From Sabulicella rubraurantiaca (GTDB taxonomy: Bacteria; Pseudomonadota; Alphaproteobacteria; Acetobacterales; Acetobacteraceae): a DNA stretch of 64,000 bases. Under the pieces are notes generated by a model. It was not told the DNA's origin, made no database searches, and saw nothing but the letters and a program-made list of their open reading frames with translations. The stretch lies in contig NZ_JAFEUU010000002.1 of NCBI RefSeq assembly GCF_017355885.1, positions 62,001 through 126,000 of the forward strand. Direction: 5' to 3'. The position numbers were made by a program, and so were the translations under genes. How positions within the stretch are numbered: position 1 is the first letter of the stretch; each line of letters starts with the position of its first letter. Shown one piece after another: positions 54,525 through 62,679 of the stretch.

Positions 54525-55120
54525 GCGCGCGGGGCGTCCTGCACGGCCTGCTGGAAGCGGGCGAAATCGAGCCCGCCCGTGTGCAGGCGCGAGTTGAACA
54601 GGAAGGACGGCGTCGCCGTGATGTTGTAGCGGCGCACCGCTTCCTGACGCTGCTCGAACACCGCGCGGCGCAGCGCCTCGTCGGCCACGGCCTTGTCGAA
54701 GTCAGGCCGCGACATCCCGGCCATGGAGGCGAGGCGCGCCAGCTCCTCCAGCTGCCGTCCCTCGGCGTAGGCCCAGCGGTTCTGGGTCTGGAACAGGATG
54801 GTGATGAAGCCCTCATAGCGATCGGCGGGCAGGGAGCGCGCGATGCAGGCGGCGGCGAGGGCGACGCCGTCCAGCGGGAAGTCGCGCCAGATGAGGCGGA
54901 CACGGCCGGGCTCGACCAGCTTGCTCTTCACCTCGGGCCACACGTTGTTGTGGAAATTGGCGCAATGCCCGCAGGTGAGGGAGAAATATTCCTGCACCAC
55001 CACGGGCGCGTCGGCACGCCCGGTCTCGCGCACGGCGAGGCGGGGATCCTGCTGGGCTATGGCGGGGGCGGCGGGAAGCGCCACGGCTAGGGCAGCGAGG
55101 GAACGGCGGGAGAGGGTCAT
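54521..55120 (-). CDS. DsbA-like periplasmic thiol oxidoreductase
   Basis: A 199-residue thioredoxin-fold protein with a signal peptide (MTLSRRSLAALAVALPAAPAIAQ). The active site is Cys50-Gly-His-Cys53 in EYFSLTCGHCANFHNNV, and the cis-Pro is in ITATPSFLFN. It belongs to the DsbA/Com1-like branch placed between DUF721 and smc in many alphaproteobacteria. It should catalyse disulfide formation in exported proteins. The reason for coupling to smc is unknown. Confidence 0.92.
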   Translation of the reverse strand: MTLSRRSLAALAVALPAAPAIAQQDPRLAVRETGRADAPVVVQEYFSLTCGHCANFHNNVWPEVKSKLVEPGRVRLIWRDFPLDGVALAAACIARSLPADRYEGFITILFQTQNRWAYAEGRQLEELARLASMAGMSRPDFDKAVADEALRRAVFEQRQEAVRRYNITATPSFLFNSRLHTGGLDFARFQQAVQDAPRA

Positions 55121-55176
55121 CGGGGGCCTCCAATTCGGCGGAACATCTGACGCAGGGGGCGAGGGCTGTCCAGCGA

Positions 55177-55731
55177 TCACGGCCGGCGGGCGAGGACGCC
55201 GCGCGCCAGCCGGGCCAGGGCGGCCTGCAGCTCGCCCTCCGGCAGGTCCCGCACCGCCTCGGGCACGGGGCCGGGCTCCGGCTTCGCCGGGCGGGGGGGC
55301 GGGGCAAGGCGCGGGGCGCGCTGCACAAAGGCCAGCTTGCGGATGGCCGGGCGGCCAAGGGCGGCGTTCAGCCGCTCCACGATGACCGGGGCCATCAGGC
55401 CGATCTCCATCGCAGCCGGTCCGGTGCAGGCCAGGGTGAGCGTGCCGGCAGAGAGCCGCACCGGCTCGGCCATCGCGGCCAGGGAGGGGCCGGCTAGGTT
55501 CGGCCAGTCGGCCAGGATCTGCGCGGATTCCGGCGAGCGGCGGCGGAAGCTGGGCCGGGTCAGGCGCGGGATCAGCGCGCCCAGTTCCAGCGTGCGGAAG
55601 CTCCGCTCCGGAATGGAGGGCGCGAGGGGGATGGTGGCCCGGGCCGGGCGGACCGGCGCGCCGAGCGGCTTCAGGTCCTTGCTGAACACCCCTCTGGACG
55701 GGGCCGCGTCTTCCGTGTTGTCCCCTGCCAT
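55177..55731 (-). CDS. DUF721 / DciA-like protein
   Basis: A 184-residue protein. The central DUF721 domain shows ILADWPNLAGPSLAAMAEPVRLSAGTLTLACTGPAAMEIGLMAPVIVERLNAALGRPAIRKLAFVQ in outline (W..l.G..la....p..l..g.L.v.c). DUF721 proteins include DciA, which helps load the replicative helicase DnaB. The N-terminal 60 residues are basic and Pro-rich. The ATG at 55731 overlaps the divergent mutY start codon; a GTG at 55689 is an alternative start. Confidence 0.85.
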   Translation of the reverse strand: MAGDNTEDAAPSRGVFSKDLKPLGAPVRPARATIPLAPSIPERSFRTLELGALIPRLTRPSFRRRSPESAQILADWPNLAGPSLAAMAEPVRLSAGTLTLACTGPAAMEIGLMAPVIVERLNAALGRPAIRKLAFVQRAPRLAPPPRPAKPEPGPVPEAVRDLPEGELQAALARLARGVLARRP

Positions 55732-56749
55732 GGCGCGCGCCGAATCCCTCCTTCACTGGTATGACCGGCATCGTCGCCGACTGCCCTGGCGCGACGCGCC
55801 CGCCCCCGATCCATACCGCATCTGGGTCAGCGAGGTCATGCTTCAGCAGACCACCGTGGCGGCCGTGGGTCCACGCTATGCCCGCTTCCTGGCGCGCTTC
55901 CCCGATGTCGGAAGCCTTGCCGCGGCGGATTGGGCCGAGCTGGCGGAGGAATGGGCCGGGCTGGGCTACTATGCCCGGGCGCGGAACCTCCATGCCGCGG
56001 CCAAGGAGATCGCGGCGAAGGGCTGGCCGCGCGATGCCGCCGGGTGGCGGGAATTGCCAGGGGTGGGCGCCTATACCGCGGCCGCCGTCGCCGCCATCGC
56101 CCTGAATGAGCCGGTCGTGCCGGTGGACGGCAATGTGGAGCGGGTGCTGTCGCGCGTCTTCGCCATCGAGACCCCCCTGCCCCACTCGCGGCCCGAGATT
56201 TCTCGCCGCGCCGCGAGCTTCATGGAGCAGGCAGAGGCAAGGGCGCGGCCGGGCGATTTCGCCCAGGCGCTGTTCGATCTGGGCGCGACCATCTGCACCC
56301 CCCGCCGCCCCGCCTGCGCCCTCTGCCCCTGGCGGGATGAATGCGAGGCACACCGGCTGGGCATCCAGGACACGCTGCCGGTGAAGGCGCCCAAGGCGGC
56401 GCGGGGCGCGATTTTCGGCGTGCATTTCGCGCTGCTGGACCGCGAGGGGCGGATCGGCCTGCTCCGCCGGCCCGAGGGCGGGCTGCTTGGCGGGATGCCC
56501 GCCCTGCCCGGCACGCCCTGGCGCGCCGAACCCTGGGAGGAGGCGGAGGCGCTGTCCCATGCCCCCGCTCCGGCCCCCTGGCACCCCTGTCCCGGCGAGG
56601 CGCGGCACGGCTTCACCCATCGCGACCTCTCGATGCGGCTGTGGCGTGCCGATGCCGATGCGATTCCCGAGGGGCTGGAACCGGTCGCCCTCGACCGCGC
56701 GCAGGTCATTCTGCCGGGCGCGATGCGGAAGCTGCTCGACCTTCTGTGA
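55730..56749 (+). CDS. mutY: A/G-specific adenine glycosylase MutY
   Basis: A 339-residue DNA repair enzyme that removes adenine opposite 8-oxoguanine. The N terminus LLHWYDRHRRRLPWRDAPAPDPYRIWVSEVMLQQT contains the catalytic Glu; the HhH is LPGVGAYTAAAVAAIA with the catalytic Asp in VPVDGNVERV. The iron-sulfur ligands have the exact C-x6-C-x2-C-x5-C spacing (from CTPRRPAC to DEC). A C-terminal NUDIX-like domain (about 225-335) recognises oxoG. The ATG at 55730 shares two bases with the start codon of the divergent DUF721 gene. Confidence 0.95.
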   Translation: MARAESLLHWYDRHRRRLPWRDAPAPDPYRIWVSEVMLQQTTVAAVGPRYARFLARFPDVGSLAAADWAELAEEWAGLGYYARARNLHAAAKEIAAKGWPRDAAGWRELPGVGAYTAAAVAAIALNEPVVPVDGNVERVLSRVFAIETPLPHSRPEISRRAASFMEQAEARARPGDFAQALFDLGATICTPRRPACALCPWRDECEAHRLGIQDTLPVKAPKAARGAIFGVHFALLDREGRIGLLRRPEGGLLGGMPALPGTPWRAEPWEEAEALSHAPAPAPWHPCPGEARHGFTHRDLSMRLWRADADAIPEGLEPVALDRAQVILPGAMRKLLDLL

Positions 56750-56762
56750 CCGGCGCGCCGGG

Positions 56763-57293
56763 TCAGCCCGGGCTGGCGGCCAGGCGCTGCGCGATGCCTT
56801 CCAGGCCGGAGTCGCGCAGCCCCAGTTCGCGCAGCTGCTGCAGCGTGTTCAGCAGGTAGTCGCGGTTCGATCCCGCCTGCCCGACCCCGGCGCCGATCAC
56901 CCGCGCCGCCGTGTCCGGGCAGGGACGCGCATAGGCGGGGTGGGCCCGGTCGGCCACGTAGGTCACGGCGCGGATCATTGCGCCGGAGGCGAGGCGCACG
57001 GGCAGGAGGCGGCGGTGATAAACCGTCTCGCCATTCGGATTCTCCCGCGCGTCGAGATAGGCGAGCGTCTCCGCTGCATGCTCGGGCGCGACGCGGAACA
57101 CGACGCCGTGGCAGGAGCCACCGCGATCGAGGCCGAGCACGAGGCCCGGCCGCTCCGGCGTGCCGCGATACAGGCGCGACCAGAGGCAGAAGCGGCGATG
57201 GAAGCCGCGCAGCAAGGCTGGCTCACGCGAAACGAAGGGAAAGCCTGGCCGCCAGATCAGCGAGCCATAAGCGAAGACGTGCAATTCGGACAT
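56763..57293 (-). CDS. ChaC-like gamma-glutamylcyclotransferase
   Basis: A 176-residue cytosolic enzyme of the ChaC family, which cleaves glutathione to 5-oxoproline and Cys-Gly. The substrate loop is FAYGSLIWRPGF (YGSL at 9-12), followed by GFHRRFCLWSRLYRGTPERPGLVLGL. The catalytic Glu is Glu84 in YLDARENPNGETVYHRRLLPV. It is convergent with mutY (14 bases between stops) and divergent from the DUF2125 gene. Confidence 0.92.
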   Translation of the reverse strand: MSELHVFAYGSLIWRPGFPFVSREPALLRGFHRRFCLWSRLYRGTPERPGLVLGLDRGGSCHGVVFRVAPEHAAETLAYLDARENPNGETVYHRRLLPVRLASGAMIRAVTYVADRAHPAYARPCPDTAARVIGAGVGQAGSNRDYLLNTLQQLRELGLRDSGLEGIAQRLAASPG

Positions 57294-57337
57294 GCGGCGC
57301 TTTGCGGAGGAACCTATGCCGGTCTAACCCCAACCCC

Positions 57338-58249
57338 ATGTCGAGAAAATGGCCTTTCCTTCTCCTGCTGCTCATCCTGCTGGGGGGCGGCGGCGCCTTC
57401 GCCTGGCAGGCGGTGCTGGGGAGGATGGAGCGCGGGGTAGAAGCCTGGGCAGAAGCCCGCCGCGCCGAGGGCTGGCGCATCACCCATGGCGCGCCACTTC
57501 GCGGCCCCCTACCCTGGCGGCCGGAAGTGACCCTGCCGGATCTCGAAGCCGCCTCCCCGCTCGGGCTGGGCGTGCGTGCCGAGCGGCTTTCGGTCACCGT
57601 GCTGCCCTGGGAGCCGCGGACCGCGCTGCTCTCGCCCGGCGGCGCGATTGCGTTGCGCGCGGGGGGAGACTGGACCCCGCTGCGCGCCGCGGATCTGGAA
57701 GGCCGCGCCGCGCTCGACGGCTCCGACCTGCTCTGGCTGGGGGAAGGGGTGGCGCTGGGCACGGTGGAGGCGCGGCGCGTTGCCCTGCGCTGGCGCGACC
57801 GGCAGCTCACCGCGACCGCGGAGGGGGCGCGGAACGGGCCGCTCCAGCTGGATCTGGTGTCCGCCCTGCTGCGGTCTGACGCGCCGCTTTCCTCGCCCGA
57901 GGCGTTCCGCACCGCCGGCGGCCAGGTGCAGATCGTTCGGCTCGAAGCGCGGCGCGGCGAAGCCGCGATCGAGGCGACAGGGACCATCGCGCTGGACCCA
58001 GGCTTGCAGCCCGAAGGGCGCGGCAGCCTCGCCCTGGTCAACCCGGTCGAGGGCGTGCGCGTGCTGCGCGATGCCGGTATGCTGCCGCCGGGCGCCGCCG
58101 CCTCGCTCTCCATCGTGGCGCAGATCGGCGCGCGGACGCCGGAAGGGGGCGGGGCGCCGCGCCTCGACGTGCCTTGGGATCTGCGGGGCGGGCGGCTCTC
58201 GGCGGCGCGGTTTTCCGTTGCGACCTTCCCGGCGGTGGCTTGGCGCTGA
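57338..58249 (+). CDS. DUF2125 family membrane-anchored protein
   Basis: A 303-residue protein with an N-terminal membrane anchor (WPFLLLLLILLGGGGAFAW) and a long periplasmic beta-rich domain matching DUF2125 (the RAEGWRITHGAPLRGPLPWRPEVTLPDL start and the later PWDLRGGRLSAARFSVATFP end). Function is unknown; related long beta-rich proteins act in lipid transport or outer-membrane assembly, which is only an analogy. Start at ATG 57338. Confidence 0.8.
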   Translation: MSRKWPFLLLLLILLGGGGAFAWQAVLGRMERGVEAWAEARRAEGWRITHGAPLRGPLPWRPEVTLPDLEAASPLGLGVRAERLSVTVLPWEPRTALLSPGGAIALRAGGDWTPLRAADLEGRAALDGSDLLWLGEGVALGTVEARRVALRWRDRQLTATAEGARNGPLQLDLVSALLRSDAPLSSPEAFRTAGGQVQIVRLEARRGEAAIEATGTIALDPGLQPEGRGSLALVNPVEGVRVLRDAGMLPPGAAASLSIVAQIGARTPEGGGAPRLDVPWDLRGGRLSAARFSVATFPAVAWR

Positions 58250-58345
58250 AGCCCACCCCATGACAGGCGCCGCGCGCGGTGCCTAAGCTGCCCTCCCAAA
58301 AGCGCCGGGTCTGAAGCACCGGCGCCGCCAAGGGAGGATCCATCC

Positions 58346-59296
58346 ATGACAGCCACGCGACGCGCCATACTGGCCTTGCCGCTCCTCGCCACCCCGGCCC
58401 TTGCCCAGGGGTGGCGGCCGGAGCGCCCGGTCGAGATCGTGGTGGGCTTCGTCGCCGGCGGCGCCACCGACCTCGATGCCCGGCTGCTGGCGCGCTTCCT
58501 GGAACCGAGGCTCGGCGTGCCGGTGGTGGTGCAGAACCGGCCCGGCGCGGGGGGCGAGGTGGCGCTGGCCGCCGTCGCCCGGTCGCGCCCGGACGGCCAC
58601 GTCATCGGCACCACCAACATGCCCGGCCTGCTCACCATCCCGATCGAGCGGCAGGCGCAGTTCAAGCTGGAAGATTTCGCCCCGGTGGCGAACGTGGTCA
58701 CCGACCCTTCCGCCGTGTCCGTCCCGGCCGCGAGCCCGGTGCGAGACTTCGTGGGGCTGATGGAACGGGTGCGGCGGGAACCGGAATCCGTCTCCTTCGG
58801 CACGCCCGGCATCGGCACGGATGACCACCTGCTGATGTTCCTGCTCCAGCGCGCGGCGGGGGTGCGCTTCAACCACGTGGGCTTCGCCGGCGACCCGCAG
58901 ATCCGCACCGCGATGATGGCGGGGCAGATCCAGGCCTCGGGCCTCAACCTGGGCTATTTGCTGGCCAATCCGGAGGGCGTGCGGCTGCTGGCCCAGGCCG
59001 GGCCGCGCCGCTCCCGCTTCGCGCCCGACCTGCCGACGCTGCGCGAGCAGGGCATTCCGGTCGAGATGGCGAGCGAACGCGGCCTCGTCATGCCAGCCGC
59101 CACCCCCGCCCCCATCCTGGTACGCATCCGCGACGCAGTGGCCCAGACCATGGCCGACCCCGAATTCACCCGCGCCGTTGAACAGCGCTTCTGCGAGGTG
59201 AAGAACGAAGTGGGCGATCCCTGGTTCGCGCGACTGCGCGAGGAGGAACGCGGCTGGCGACGATTCTGGTCCGAGACGCCGTGGAGGCAGGGCTGA
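58346..59296 (+). CDS. Bug-family (TctC) tripartite tricarboxylate binding protein
   Basis: A 316-residue periplasmic binding protein with a signal peptide (MTATRRAILALPLLATPALAQ). Bug signatures: RPVEIVVGFVAGGATDLDARLLARFLEPRLGVPVVVQNRPGAGGEVA, then SFGTPGIGTDDHLLMF. The TctA/TctB membrane genes are not here, as usual for the many orphan Bug proteins in such genomes. Its stop overlaps the start of the SDR gene by one base, suggesting that ligand uptake and oxidation are linked. Confidence 0.93.
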   Translation: MTATRRAILALPLLATPALAQGWRPERPVEIVVGFVAGGATDLDARLLARFLEPRLGVPVVVQNRPGAGGEVALAAVARSRPDGHVIGTTNMPGLLTIPIERQAQFKLEDFAPVANVVTDPSAVSVPAASPVRDFVGLMERVRREPESVSFGTPGIGTDDHLLMFLLQRAAGVRFNHVGFAGDPQIRTAMMAGQIQASGLNLGYLLANPEGVRLLAQAGPRRSRFAPDLPTLREQGIPVEMASERGLVMPAATPAPILVRIRDAVAQTMADPEFTRAVEQRFCEVKNEVGDPWFARLREEERGWRRFWSETPWRQG

Positions 59297-60093
59297 TGGG
59301 GCGCCTCGCGGGGAAGCGTGCCCTCATCCTCGGCGCCGGATCGGTGGGCGACGGCATCGGCAATGGCCGCGCCATGGCGCTGCTTTTCGCGCGCGAAGGC
59401 GCGCAATGCGTCTGCATGGACCTGCGGATCGAGGCGGCAGAGGAAACCACCGCGCTGATCGCGAAGGAGGGCGGGCAGGCCCTCGCCTTCGCCGCTGACG
59501 TGACGAAGGAGGAGGAGGTGAAGCGCGTCGTGGATGCGACGGTCGCCGCCTTCGGCCGCATCGACATCCTGGTGAACAACGTGGGTGGCTCCGTCCCCGG
59601 CGGGCCGGAGGAACTGACGCCCGAGGCGTGGCACGCGCAGTTCCACCACAATCTCCACTACGTCCACCTCTCGACGCGCGCGGTGCTGCCGCTGATGCGC
59701 GAGCAGGGTGGCGGCGCGATCGTGAACCTTTCCTCCGTCGCGGCGCTGCGTCACATCGGCACCGACCTCATGGCCTATGCCGCCTCCAAGTCGGGCGTCA
59801 TGGCGCTGTCGCGCATGATCGCGGTTCGCTACGCGCCGCATGGCATACGCTGCAACGTGGTGGTGCCGGGGCTGATGCACACGCCGTTGGTGGAGGCGCG
59901 CCTCGCCGGCCAGCGCACGGGCGGCGACGTGGCCGCCATCGTGGCAAAGCGCAACGCGCAGCCCGCCATGGGCCGCATGGGGGATGCCTGGGACGTGGCC
60001 TATGCCGCACTGTACCTAGCCTCCGACGAAGCGAAATACGTCACGGGGGCGGAGATCGTCGTGGATGGCGGGCTGACGCTGATGACGCGTTGA
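59296..60093 (+). CDS. SDR family oxidoreductase
   Basis: A 265-residue NAD(P)-dependent short-chain dehydrogenase/reductase. The cofactor loop is a variant (GAGSVGDGIGNGRA instead of TGxxxGIG); ILVNNVGG, the Ser in IVNLSSVAA and the catalytic YAASK are all present, as is the C-terminal YVTGAEIVVDGGLTL. Substrate unknown; the coupled Bug gene suggests a carboxylic acid. Start at ATG 59296, one base overlap. Confidence 0.93.
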   Translation: MGRLAGKRALILGAGSVGDGIGNGRAMALLFAREGAQCVCMDLRIEAAEETTALIAKEGGQALAFAADVTKEEEVKRVVDATVAAFGRIDILVNNVGGSVPGGPEELTPEAWHAQFHHNLHYVHLSTRAVLPLMREQGGGAIVNLSSVAALRHIGTDLMAYAASKSGVMALSRMIAVRYAPHGIRCNVVVPGLMHTPLVEARLAGQRTGGDVAAIVAKRNAQPAMGRMGDAWDVAYAALYLASDEAKYVTGAEIVVDGGLTLMTR

Positions 60094-60124
60094 GGCGGCG
60101 CGCCACCCATCCTAGAACGGGCCG

Positions 60125-62677
60125 GTGATCCGGCTTCTCCAGAACTTCCTCGGCGCGCGGCGCCGCTCGGCCGAGGCGCCTGCGCCGGAAAGCCCGCCGC
60201 CCGAGACCCCGCCGCGCGACATGGGCGACGCGGCGCGCGACCGGCGCGACTGGTCGGAGGCGGCGCGGCATTACCGCGCGCATCTGGAGCGCGAGCCGGA
60301 GGATGCCGGCATCCTCGTCCAGCTGGGTCACATGCTGAAGGAAGGCGGCGACCTGCTGAGCGCGGAATCCGCCTATCGCCGCGCCATGGCGATGCGGCCC
60401 GAGGATCACGACATCCCGCTCCAGCTCGGCCACGCGCTGAAACTGCAAGGCCGGCTCGACGAGGCGCGCGAGGCCTATGGGTTGTCCGACGCCCTGGCCC
60501 CGGTGAACCACGCGGCGCTGGAGCTGGAGCGGATGGGCGAGCGCCCCGCCCGCCCGGCCCGCAGCGCGAAGCCGCGCCCTTCGCCCGGCCCCGACCTCGC
60601 GGCGCTGGAGGCGGAGTTCCAGACCACGCCGACCCGCCGCCGCTGGCACGTGCTGCGCGAGGCGGGGCGCATCGCCGAGGCGGAGGGCCAGCCCGGCCCG
60701 CCGCATCTGCTCGACGTGACGGATTTGCTGAACATGCTGCGCGCCACGGGCCGTGCGACGGGCATCCAGCGCGTGCAGATCGGCATCTGCGCCTATTTGC
60801 TGGCGGAGGAGCCGGAACGCTGGCGCTTCGTGGCGCTGGAAGCCCCTCTCGGCCCGATCTGGACCCTGGCGCCGGACGATCTCCGCGCCCTGCTGCGCTA
60901 CGCGACGGAGGAGGCGCACGACACCGGCCGCGCCCGCGCCCTGGTGGAAGCGGCGCTGGATGGCGGGCGCGCGACGCATCTCGATTCTGCGCGCTCCTTC
61001 CTGACGCTCGGCGCCTTCTGGTTCCTCGTCGGGGCGACCGCACTGCTGGATGGGCTGCGTGCGCGAGGGCTGCGGCTGGGCATGATGGCCTATGACCTGA
61101 TCCCCCTCACCCACCCCGAGCACACGGACGCGGGAACGGTGGCCGGGTTCCGGCAGGCGCTGGACGAGGGCGCGCCGCGCTGGGAATTCGCGCTGGCCAT
61201 CTCGGAGTATACGGCGGCGGGGATGCGCCGCGCCCTGGCCGAGCGCGGTGCGCCGGATGTGCCGGTGCGCGCCGTGCCGCTCGCCCATCGCTTCTCCGAC
61301 GCGGTGGCGGAAGGCTGGCCCGCTGCCTTGGCCGATCTGCGCAGCAGGCCCTTCGTGCTCTGTGTGGGGACGATCGAGAGCCGCAAGAACCACCTTGCCC
61401 TGTTCCAGGCCTGGAAGATCCTGCTGGAGGAGGGGGCGGAGCCGCCGCCCCTGGTCTGCGTCGGGCGGCCCGGCTGGCGCGTCGGCGACTTGCTGGCACA
61501 GCTGGAGGCGACGGGGTTCCTCGGCGGGCGCATCCGGATGCTGCACGGGATTTCCGACCCGGAACTGGCATCGCTCTACCGAGAGGCCGCCTTCACCGTC
61601 TTCCCCTCCTTCACCGAGGGCTGGGGCCTGCCGGTGGGCGAATCCCTTGCGCTGGGCACGCCCTGCCTCGCCAGCCCCGAAGGCGCGACGCCCGAGGCTG
61701 GCTCCGGCTTCGCCCCGCCGCTCGACCCATATTCGCCGCGCACCATCGCGGAGGCGGTGCGGCGTTGGGCCGAAAGCCCAGAGGCGCTGGCGAGGGAGCG
61801 GGCGCGCATCGCCCAAGGCTTCCAGCCGCGCGACTGGGACGATGTGGGGCGCGATTTCCGCCGCGCCTTCGAGGAGTGCCTGAAGGCCGCCGCGCCTCGA
61901 CCCCCTGCCGCCGCGCCACCCTTGGCGGAAGGCGCCGATCTCGGCTTCCCTGCCCTGGCAGCCCTGCTCGGCCCTGGCTTCGAGCCGCCATCCGGCGACG
62001 TGGCCTGGGTGGCAGGGCGCGCCGCGGCGCTGCGGATCTCCGCCCCGCCAGGGCGATTGGTCCTGAGCTTCGCCGCACGGCCTTGGGCGCTGGACAACCG
62101 CGTGGCGCTGGATGACGCCCCTTCCTTGCCGCTAACCGACGGAATGGCGCTTTCGCTCGACTGGCGTGGGGGCGAAGGCTTGGTGCGGCTGCGCCTGTCC
62201 GGCTCGCTGGACGCCCCGCCCGATGCCGAGGATGGGCGTCCGGTCCGGATGGGGCTGCGCCGCCTCGCCCTGCTGCCGGAAGGGGCTCCGCCTCTCGCAC
62301 GCGGCCGGGCGGTGGTGCCGGGCGACGCCGCGCTCTGGGCCGCCCTCGCGCCTGCGCGCGACACGATCGCCTTCCGTCCCGACGCACTCGCCGGAGAACG
62401 CATCCACCTGCTGCTCGGCGTGGCGGGGGAGGAGGCGCCGCGCCGGCAATCCGTCCTGCCTGGGGAGGACGGGGTGGTGCGCCTCTCGCTTGACGGCGCG
62501 CGGCCGGTCTTCCTGGCCTGGGCAGCGGAATCCGATCTTCCCGGCCGCCTCGCGCTGCTGGAGGCGCACCCCGCCGCCCTGCCCCTCGCCGAGCGCATCG
62601 CCGCGCTGGAAGGGGCCGAGGACGCGCCCTTGCCGCCGGGCGAGGCCGGGCGCTGGGCACGCCGCCTCGCGGGCTAA
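60125..62677 (+). CDS. TPR-containing glycosyltransferase family 4 protein
   Basis: An 850-residue protein with three parts. Residues 38-125 hold two to three TPR-like repeats (WSEAARHYRAHLEREPEDAGILVQLGHMLKEGG). Residues about 190-560 hold a GT-B glycosyltransferase (ATGRATGIQRVQIGICAYLL, FVLCVGTIESRKNHLALFQAWK, PSFTEGWGLPVGESLALGTPCLAS with the EG..LP..E nucleotide-sugar site). Residues 570-850 are a beta-rich domain I do not recognise. The start is GTG 60125. With the next gene it probably builds a surface polysaccharide. Confidence 0.85.
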   Translation: MIRLLQNFLGARRRSAEAPAPESPPPETPPRDMGDAARDRRDWSEAARHYRAHLEREPEDAGILVQLGHMLKEGGDLLSAESAYRRAMAMRPEDHDIPLQLGHALKLQGRLDEAREAYGLSDALAPVNHAALELERMGERPARPARSAKPRPSPGPDLAALEAEFQTTPTRRRWHVLREAGRIAEAEGQPGPPHLLDVTDLLNMLRATGRATGIQRVQIGICAYLLAEEPERWRFVALEAPLGPIWTLAPDDLRALLRYATEEAHDTGRARALVEAALDGGRATHLDSARSFLTLGAFWFLVGATALLDGLRARGLRLGMMAYDLIPLTHPEHTDAGTVAGFRQALDEGAPRWEFALAISEYTAAGMRRALAERGAPDVPVRAVPLAHRFSDAVAEGWPAALADLRSRPFVLCVGTIESRKNHLALFQAWKILLEEGAEPPPLVCVGRPGWRVGDLLAQLEATGFLGGRIRMLHGISDPELASLYREAAFTVFPSFTEGWGLPVGESLALGTPCLASPEGATPEAGSGFAPPLDPYSPRTIAEAVRRWAESPEALARERARIAQGFQPRDWDDVGRDFRRAFEECLKAAAPRPPAAAPPLAEGADLGFPALAALLGPGFEPPSGDVAWVAGRAAALRISAPPGRLVLSFAARPWALDNRVALDDAPSLPLTDGMALSLDWRGGEGLVRLRLSGSLDAPPDAEDGRPVRMGLRRLALLPEGAPPLARGRAVVPGDAALWAALAPARDTIAFRPDALAGERIHLLLGVAGEEAPRRQSVLPGEDGVVRLSLDGARPVFLAWAAESDLPGRLALLEAHPAALPLAERIAALEGAEDAPLPPGEAGRWARRLAG

Positions 62678-62679
62678 GG

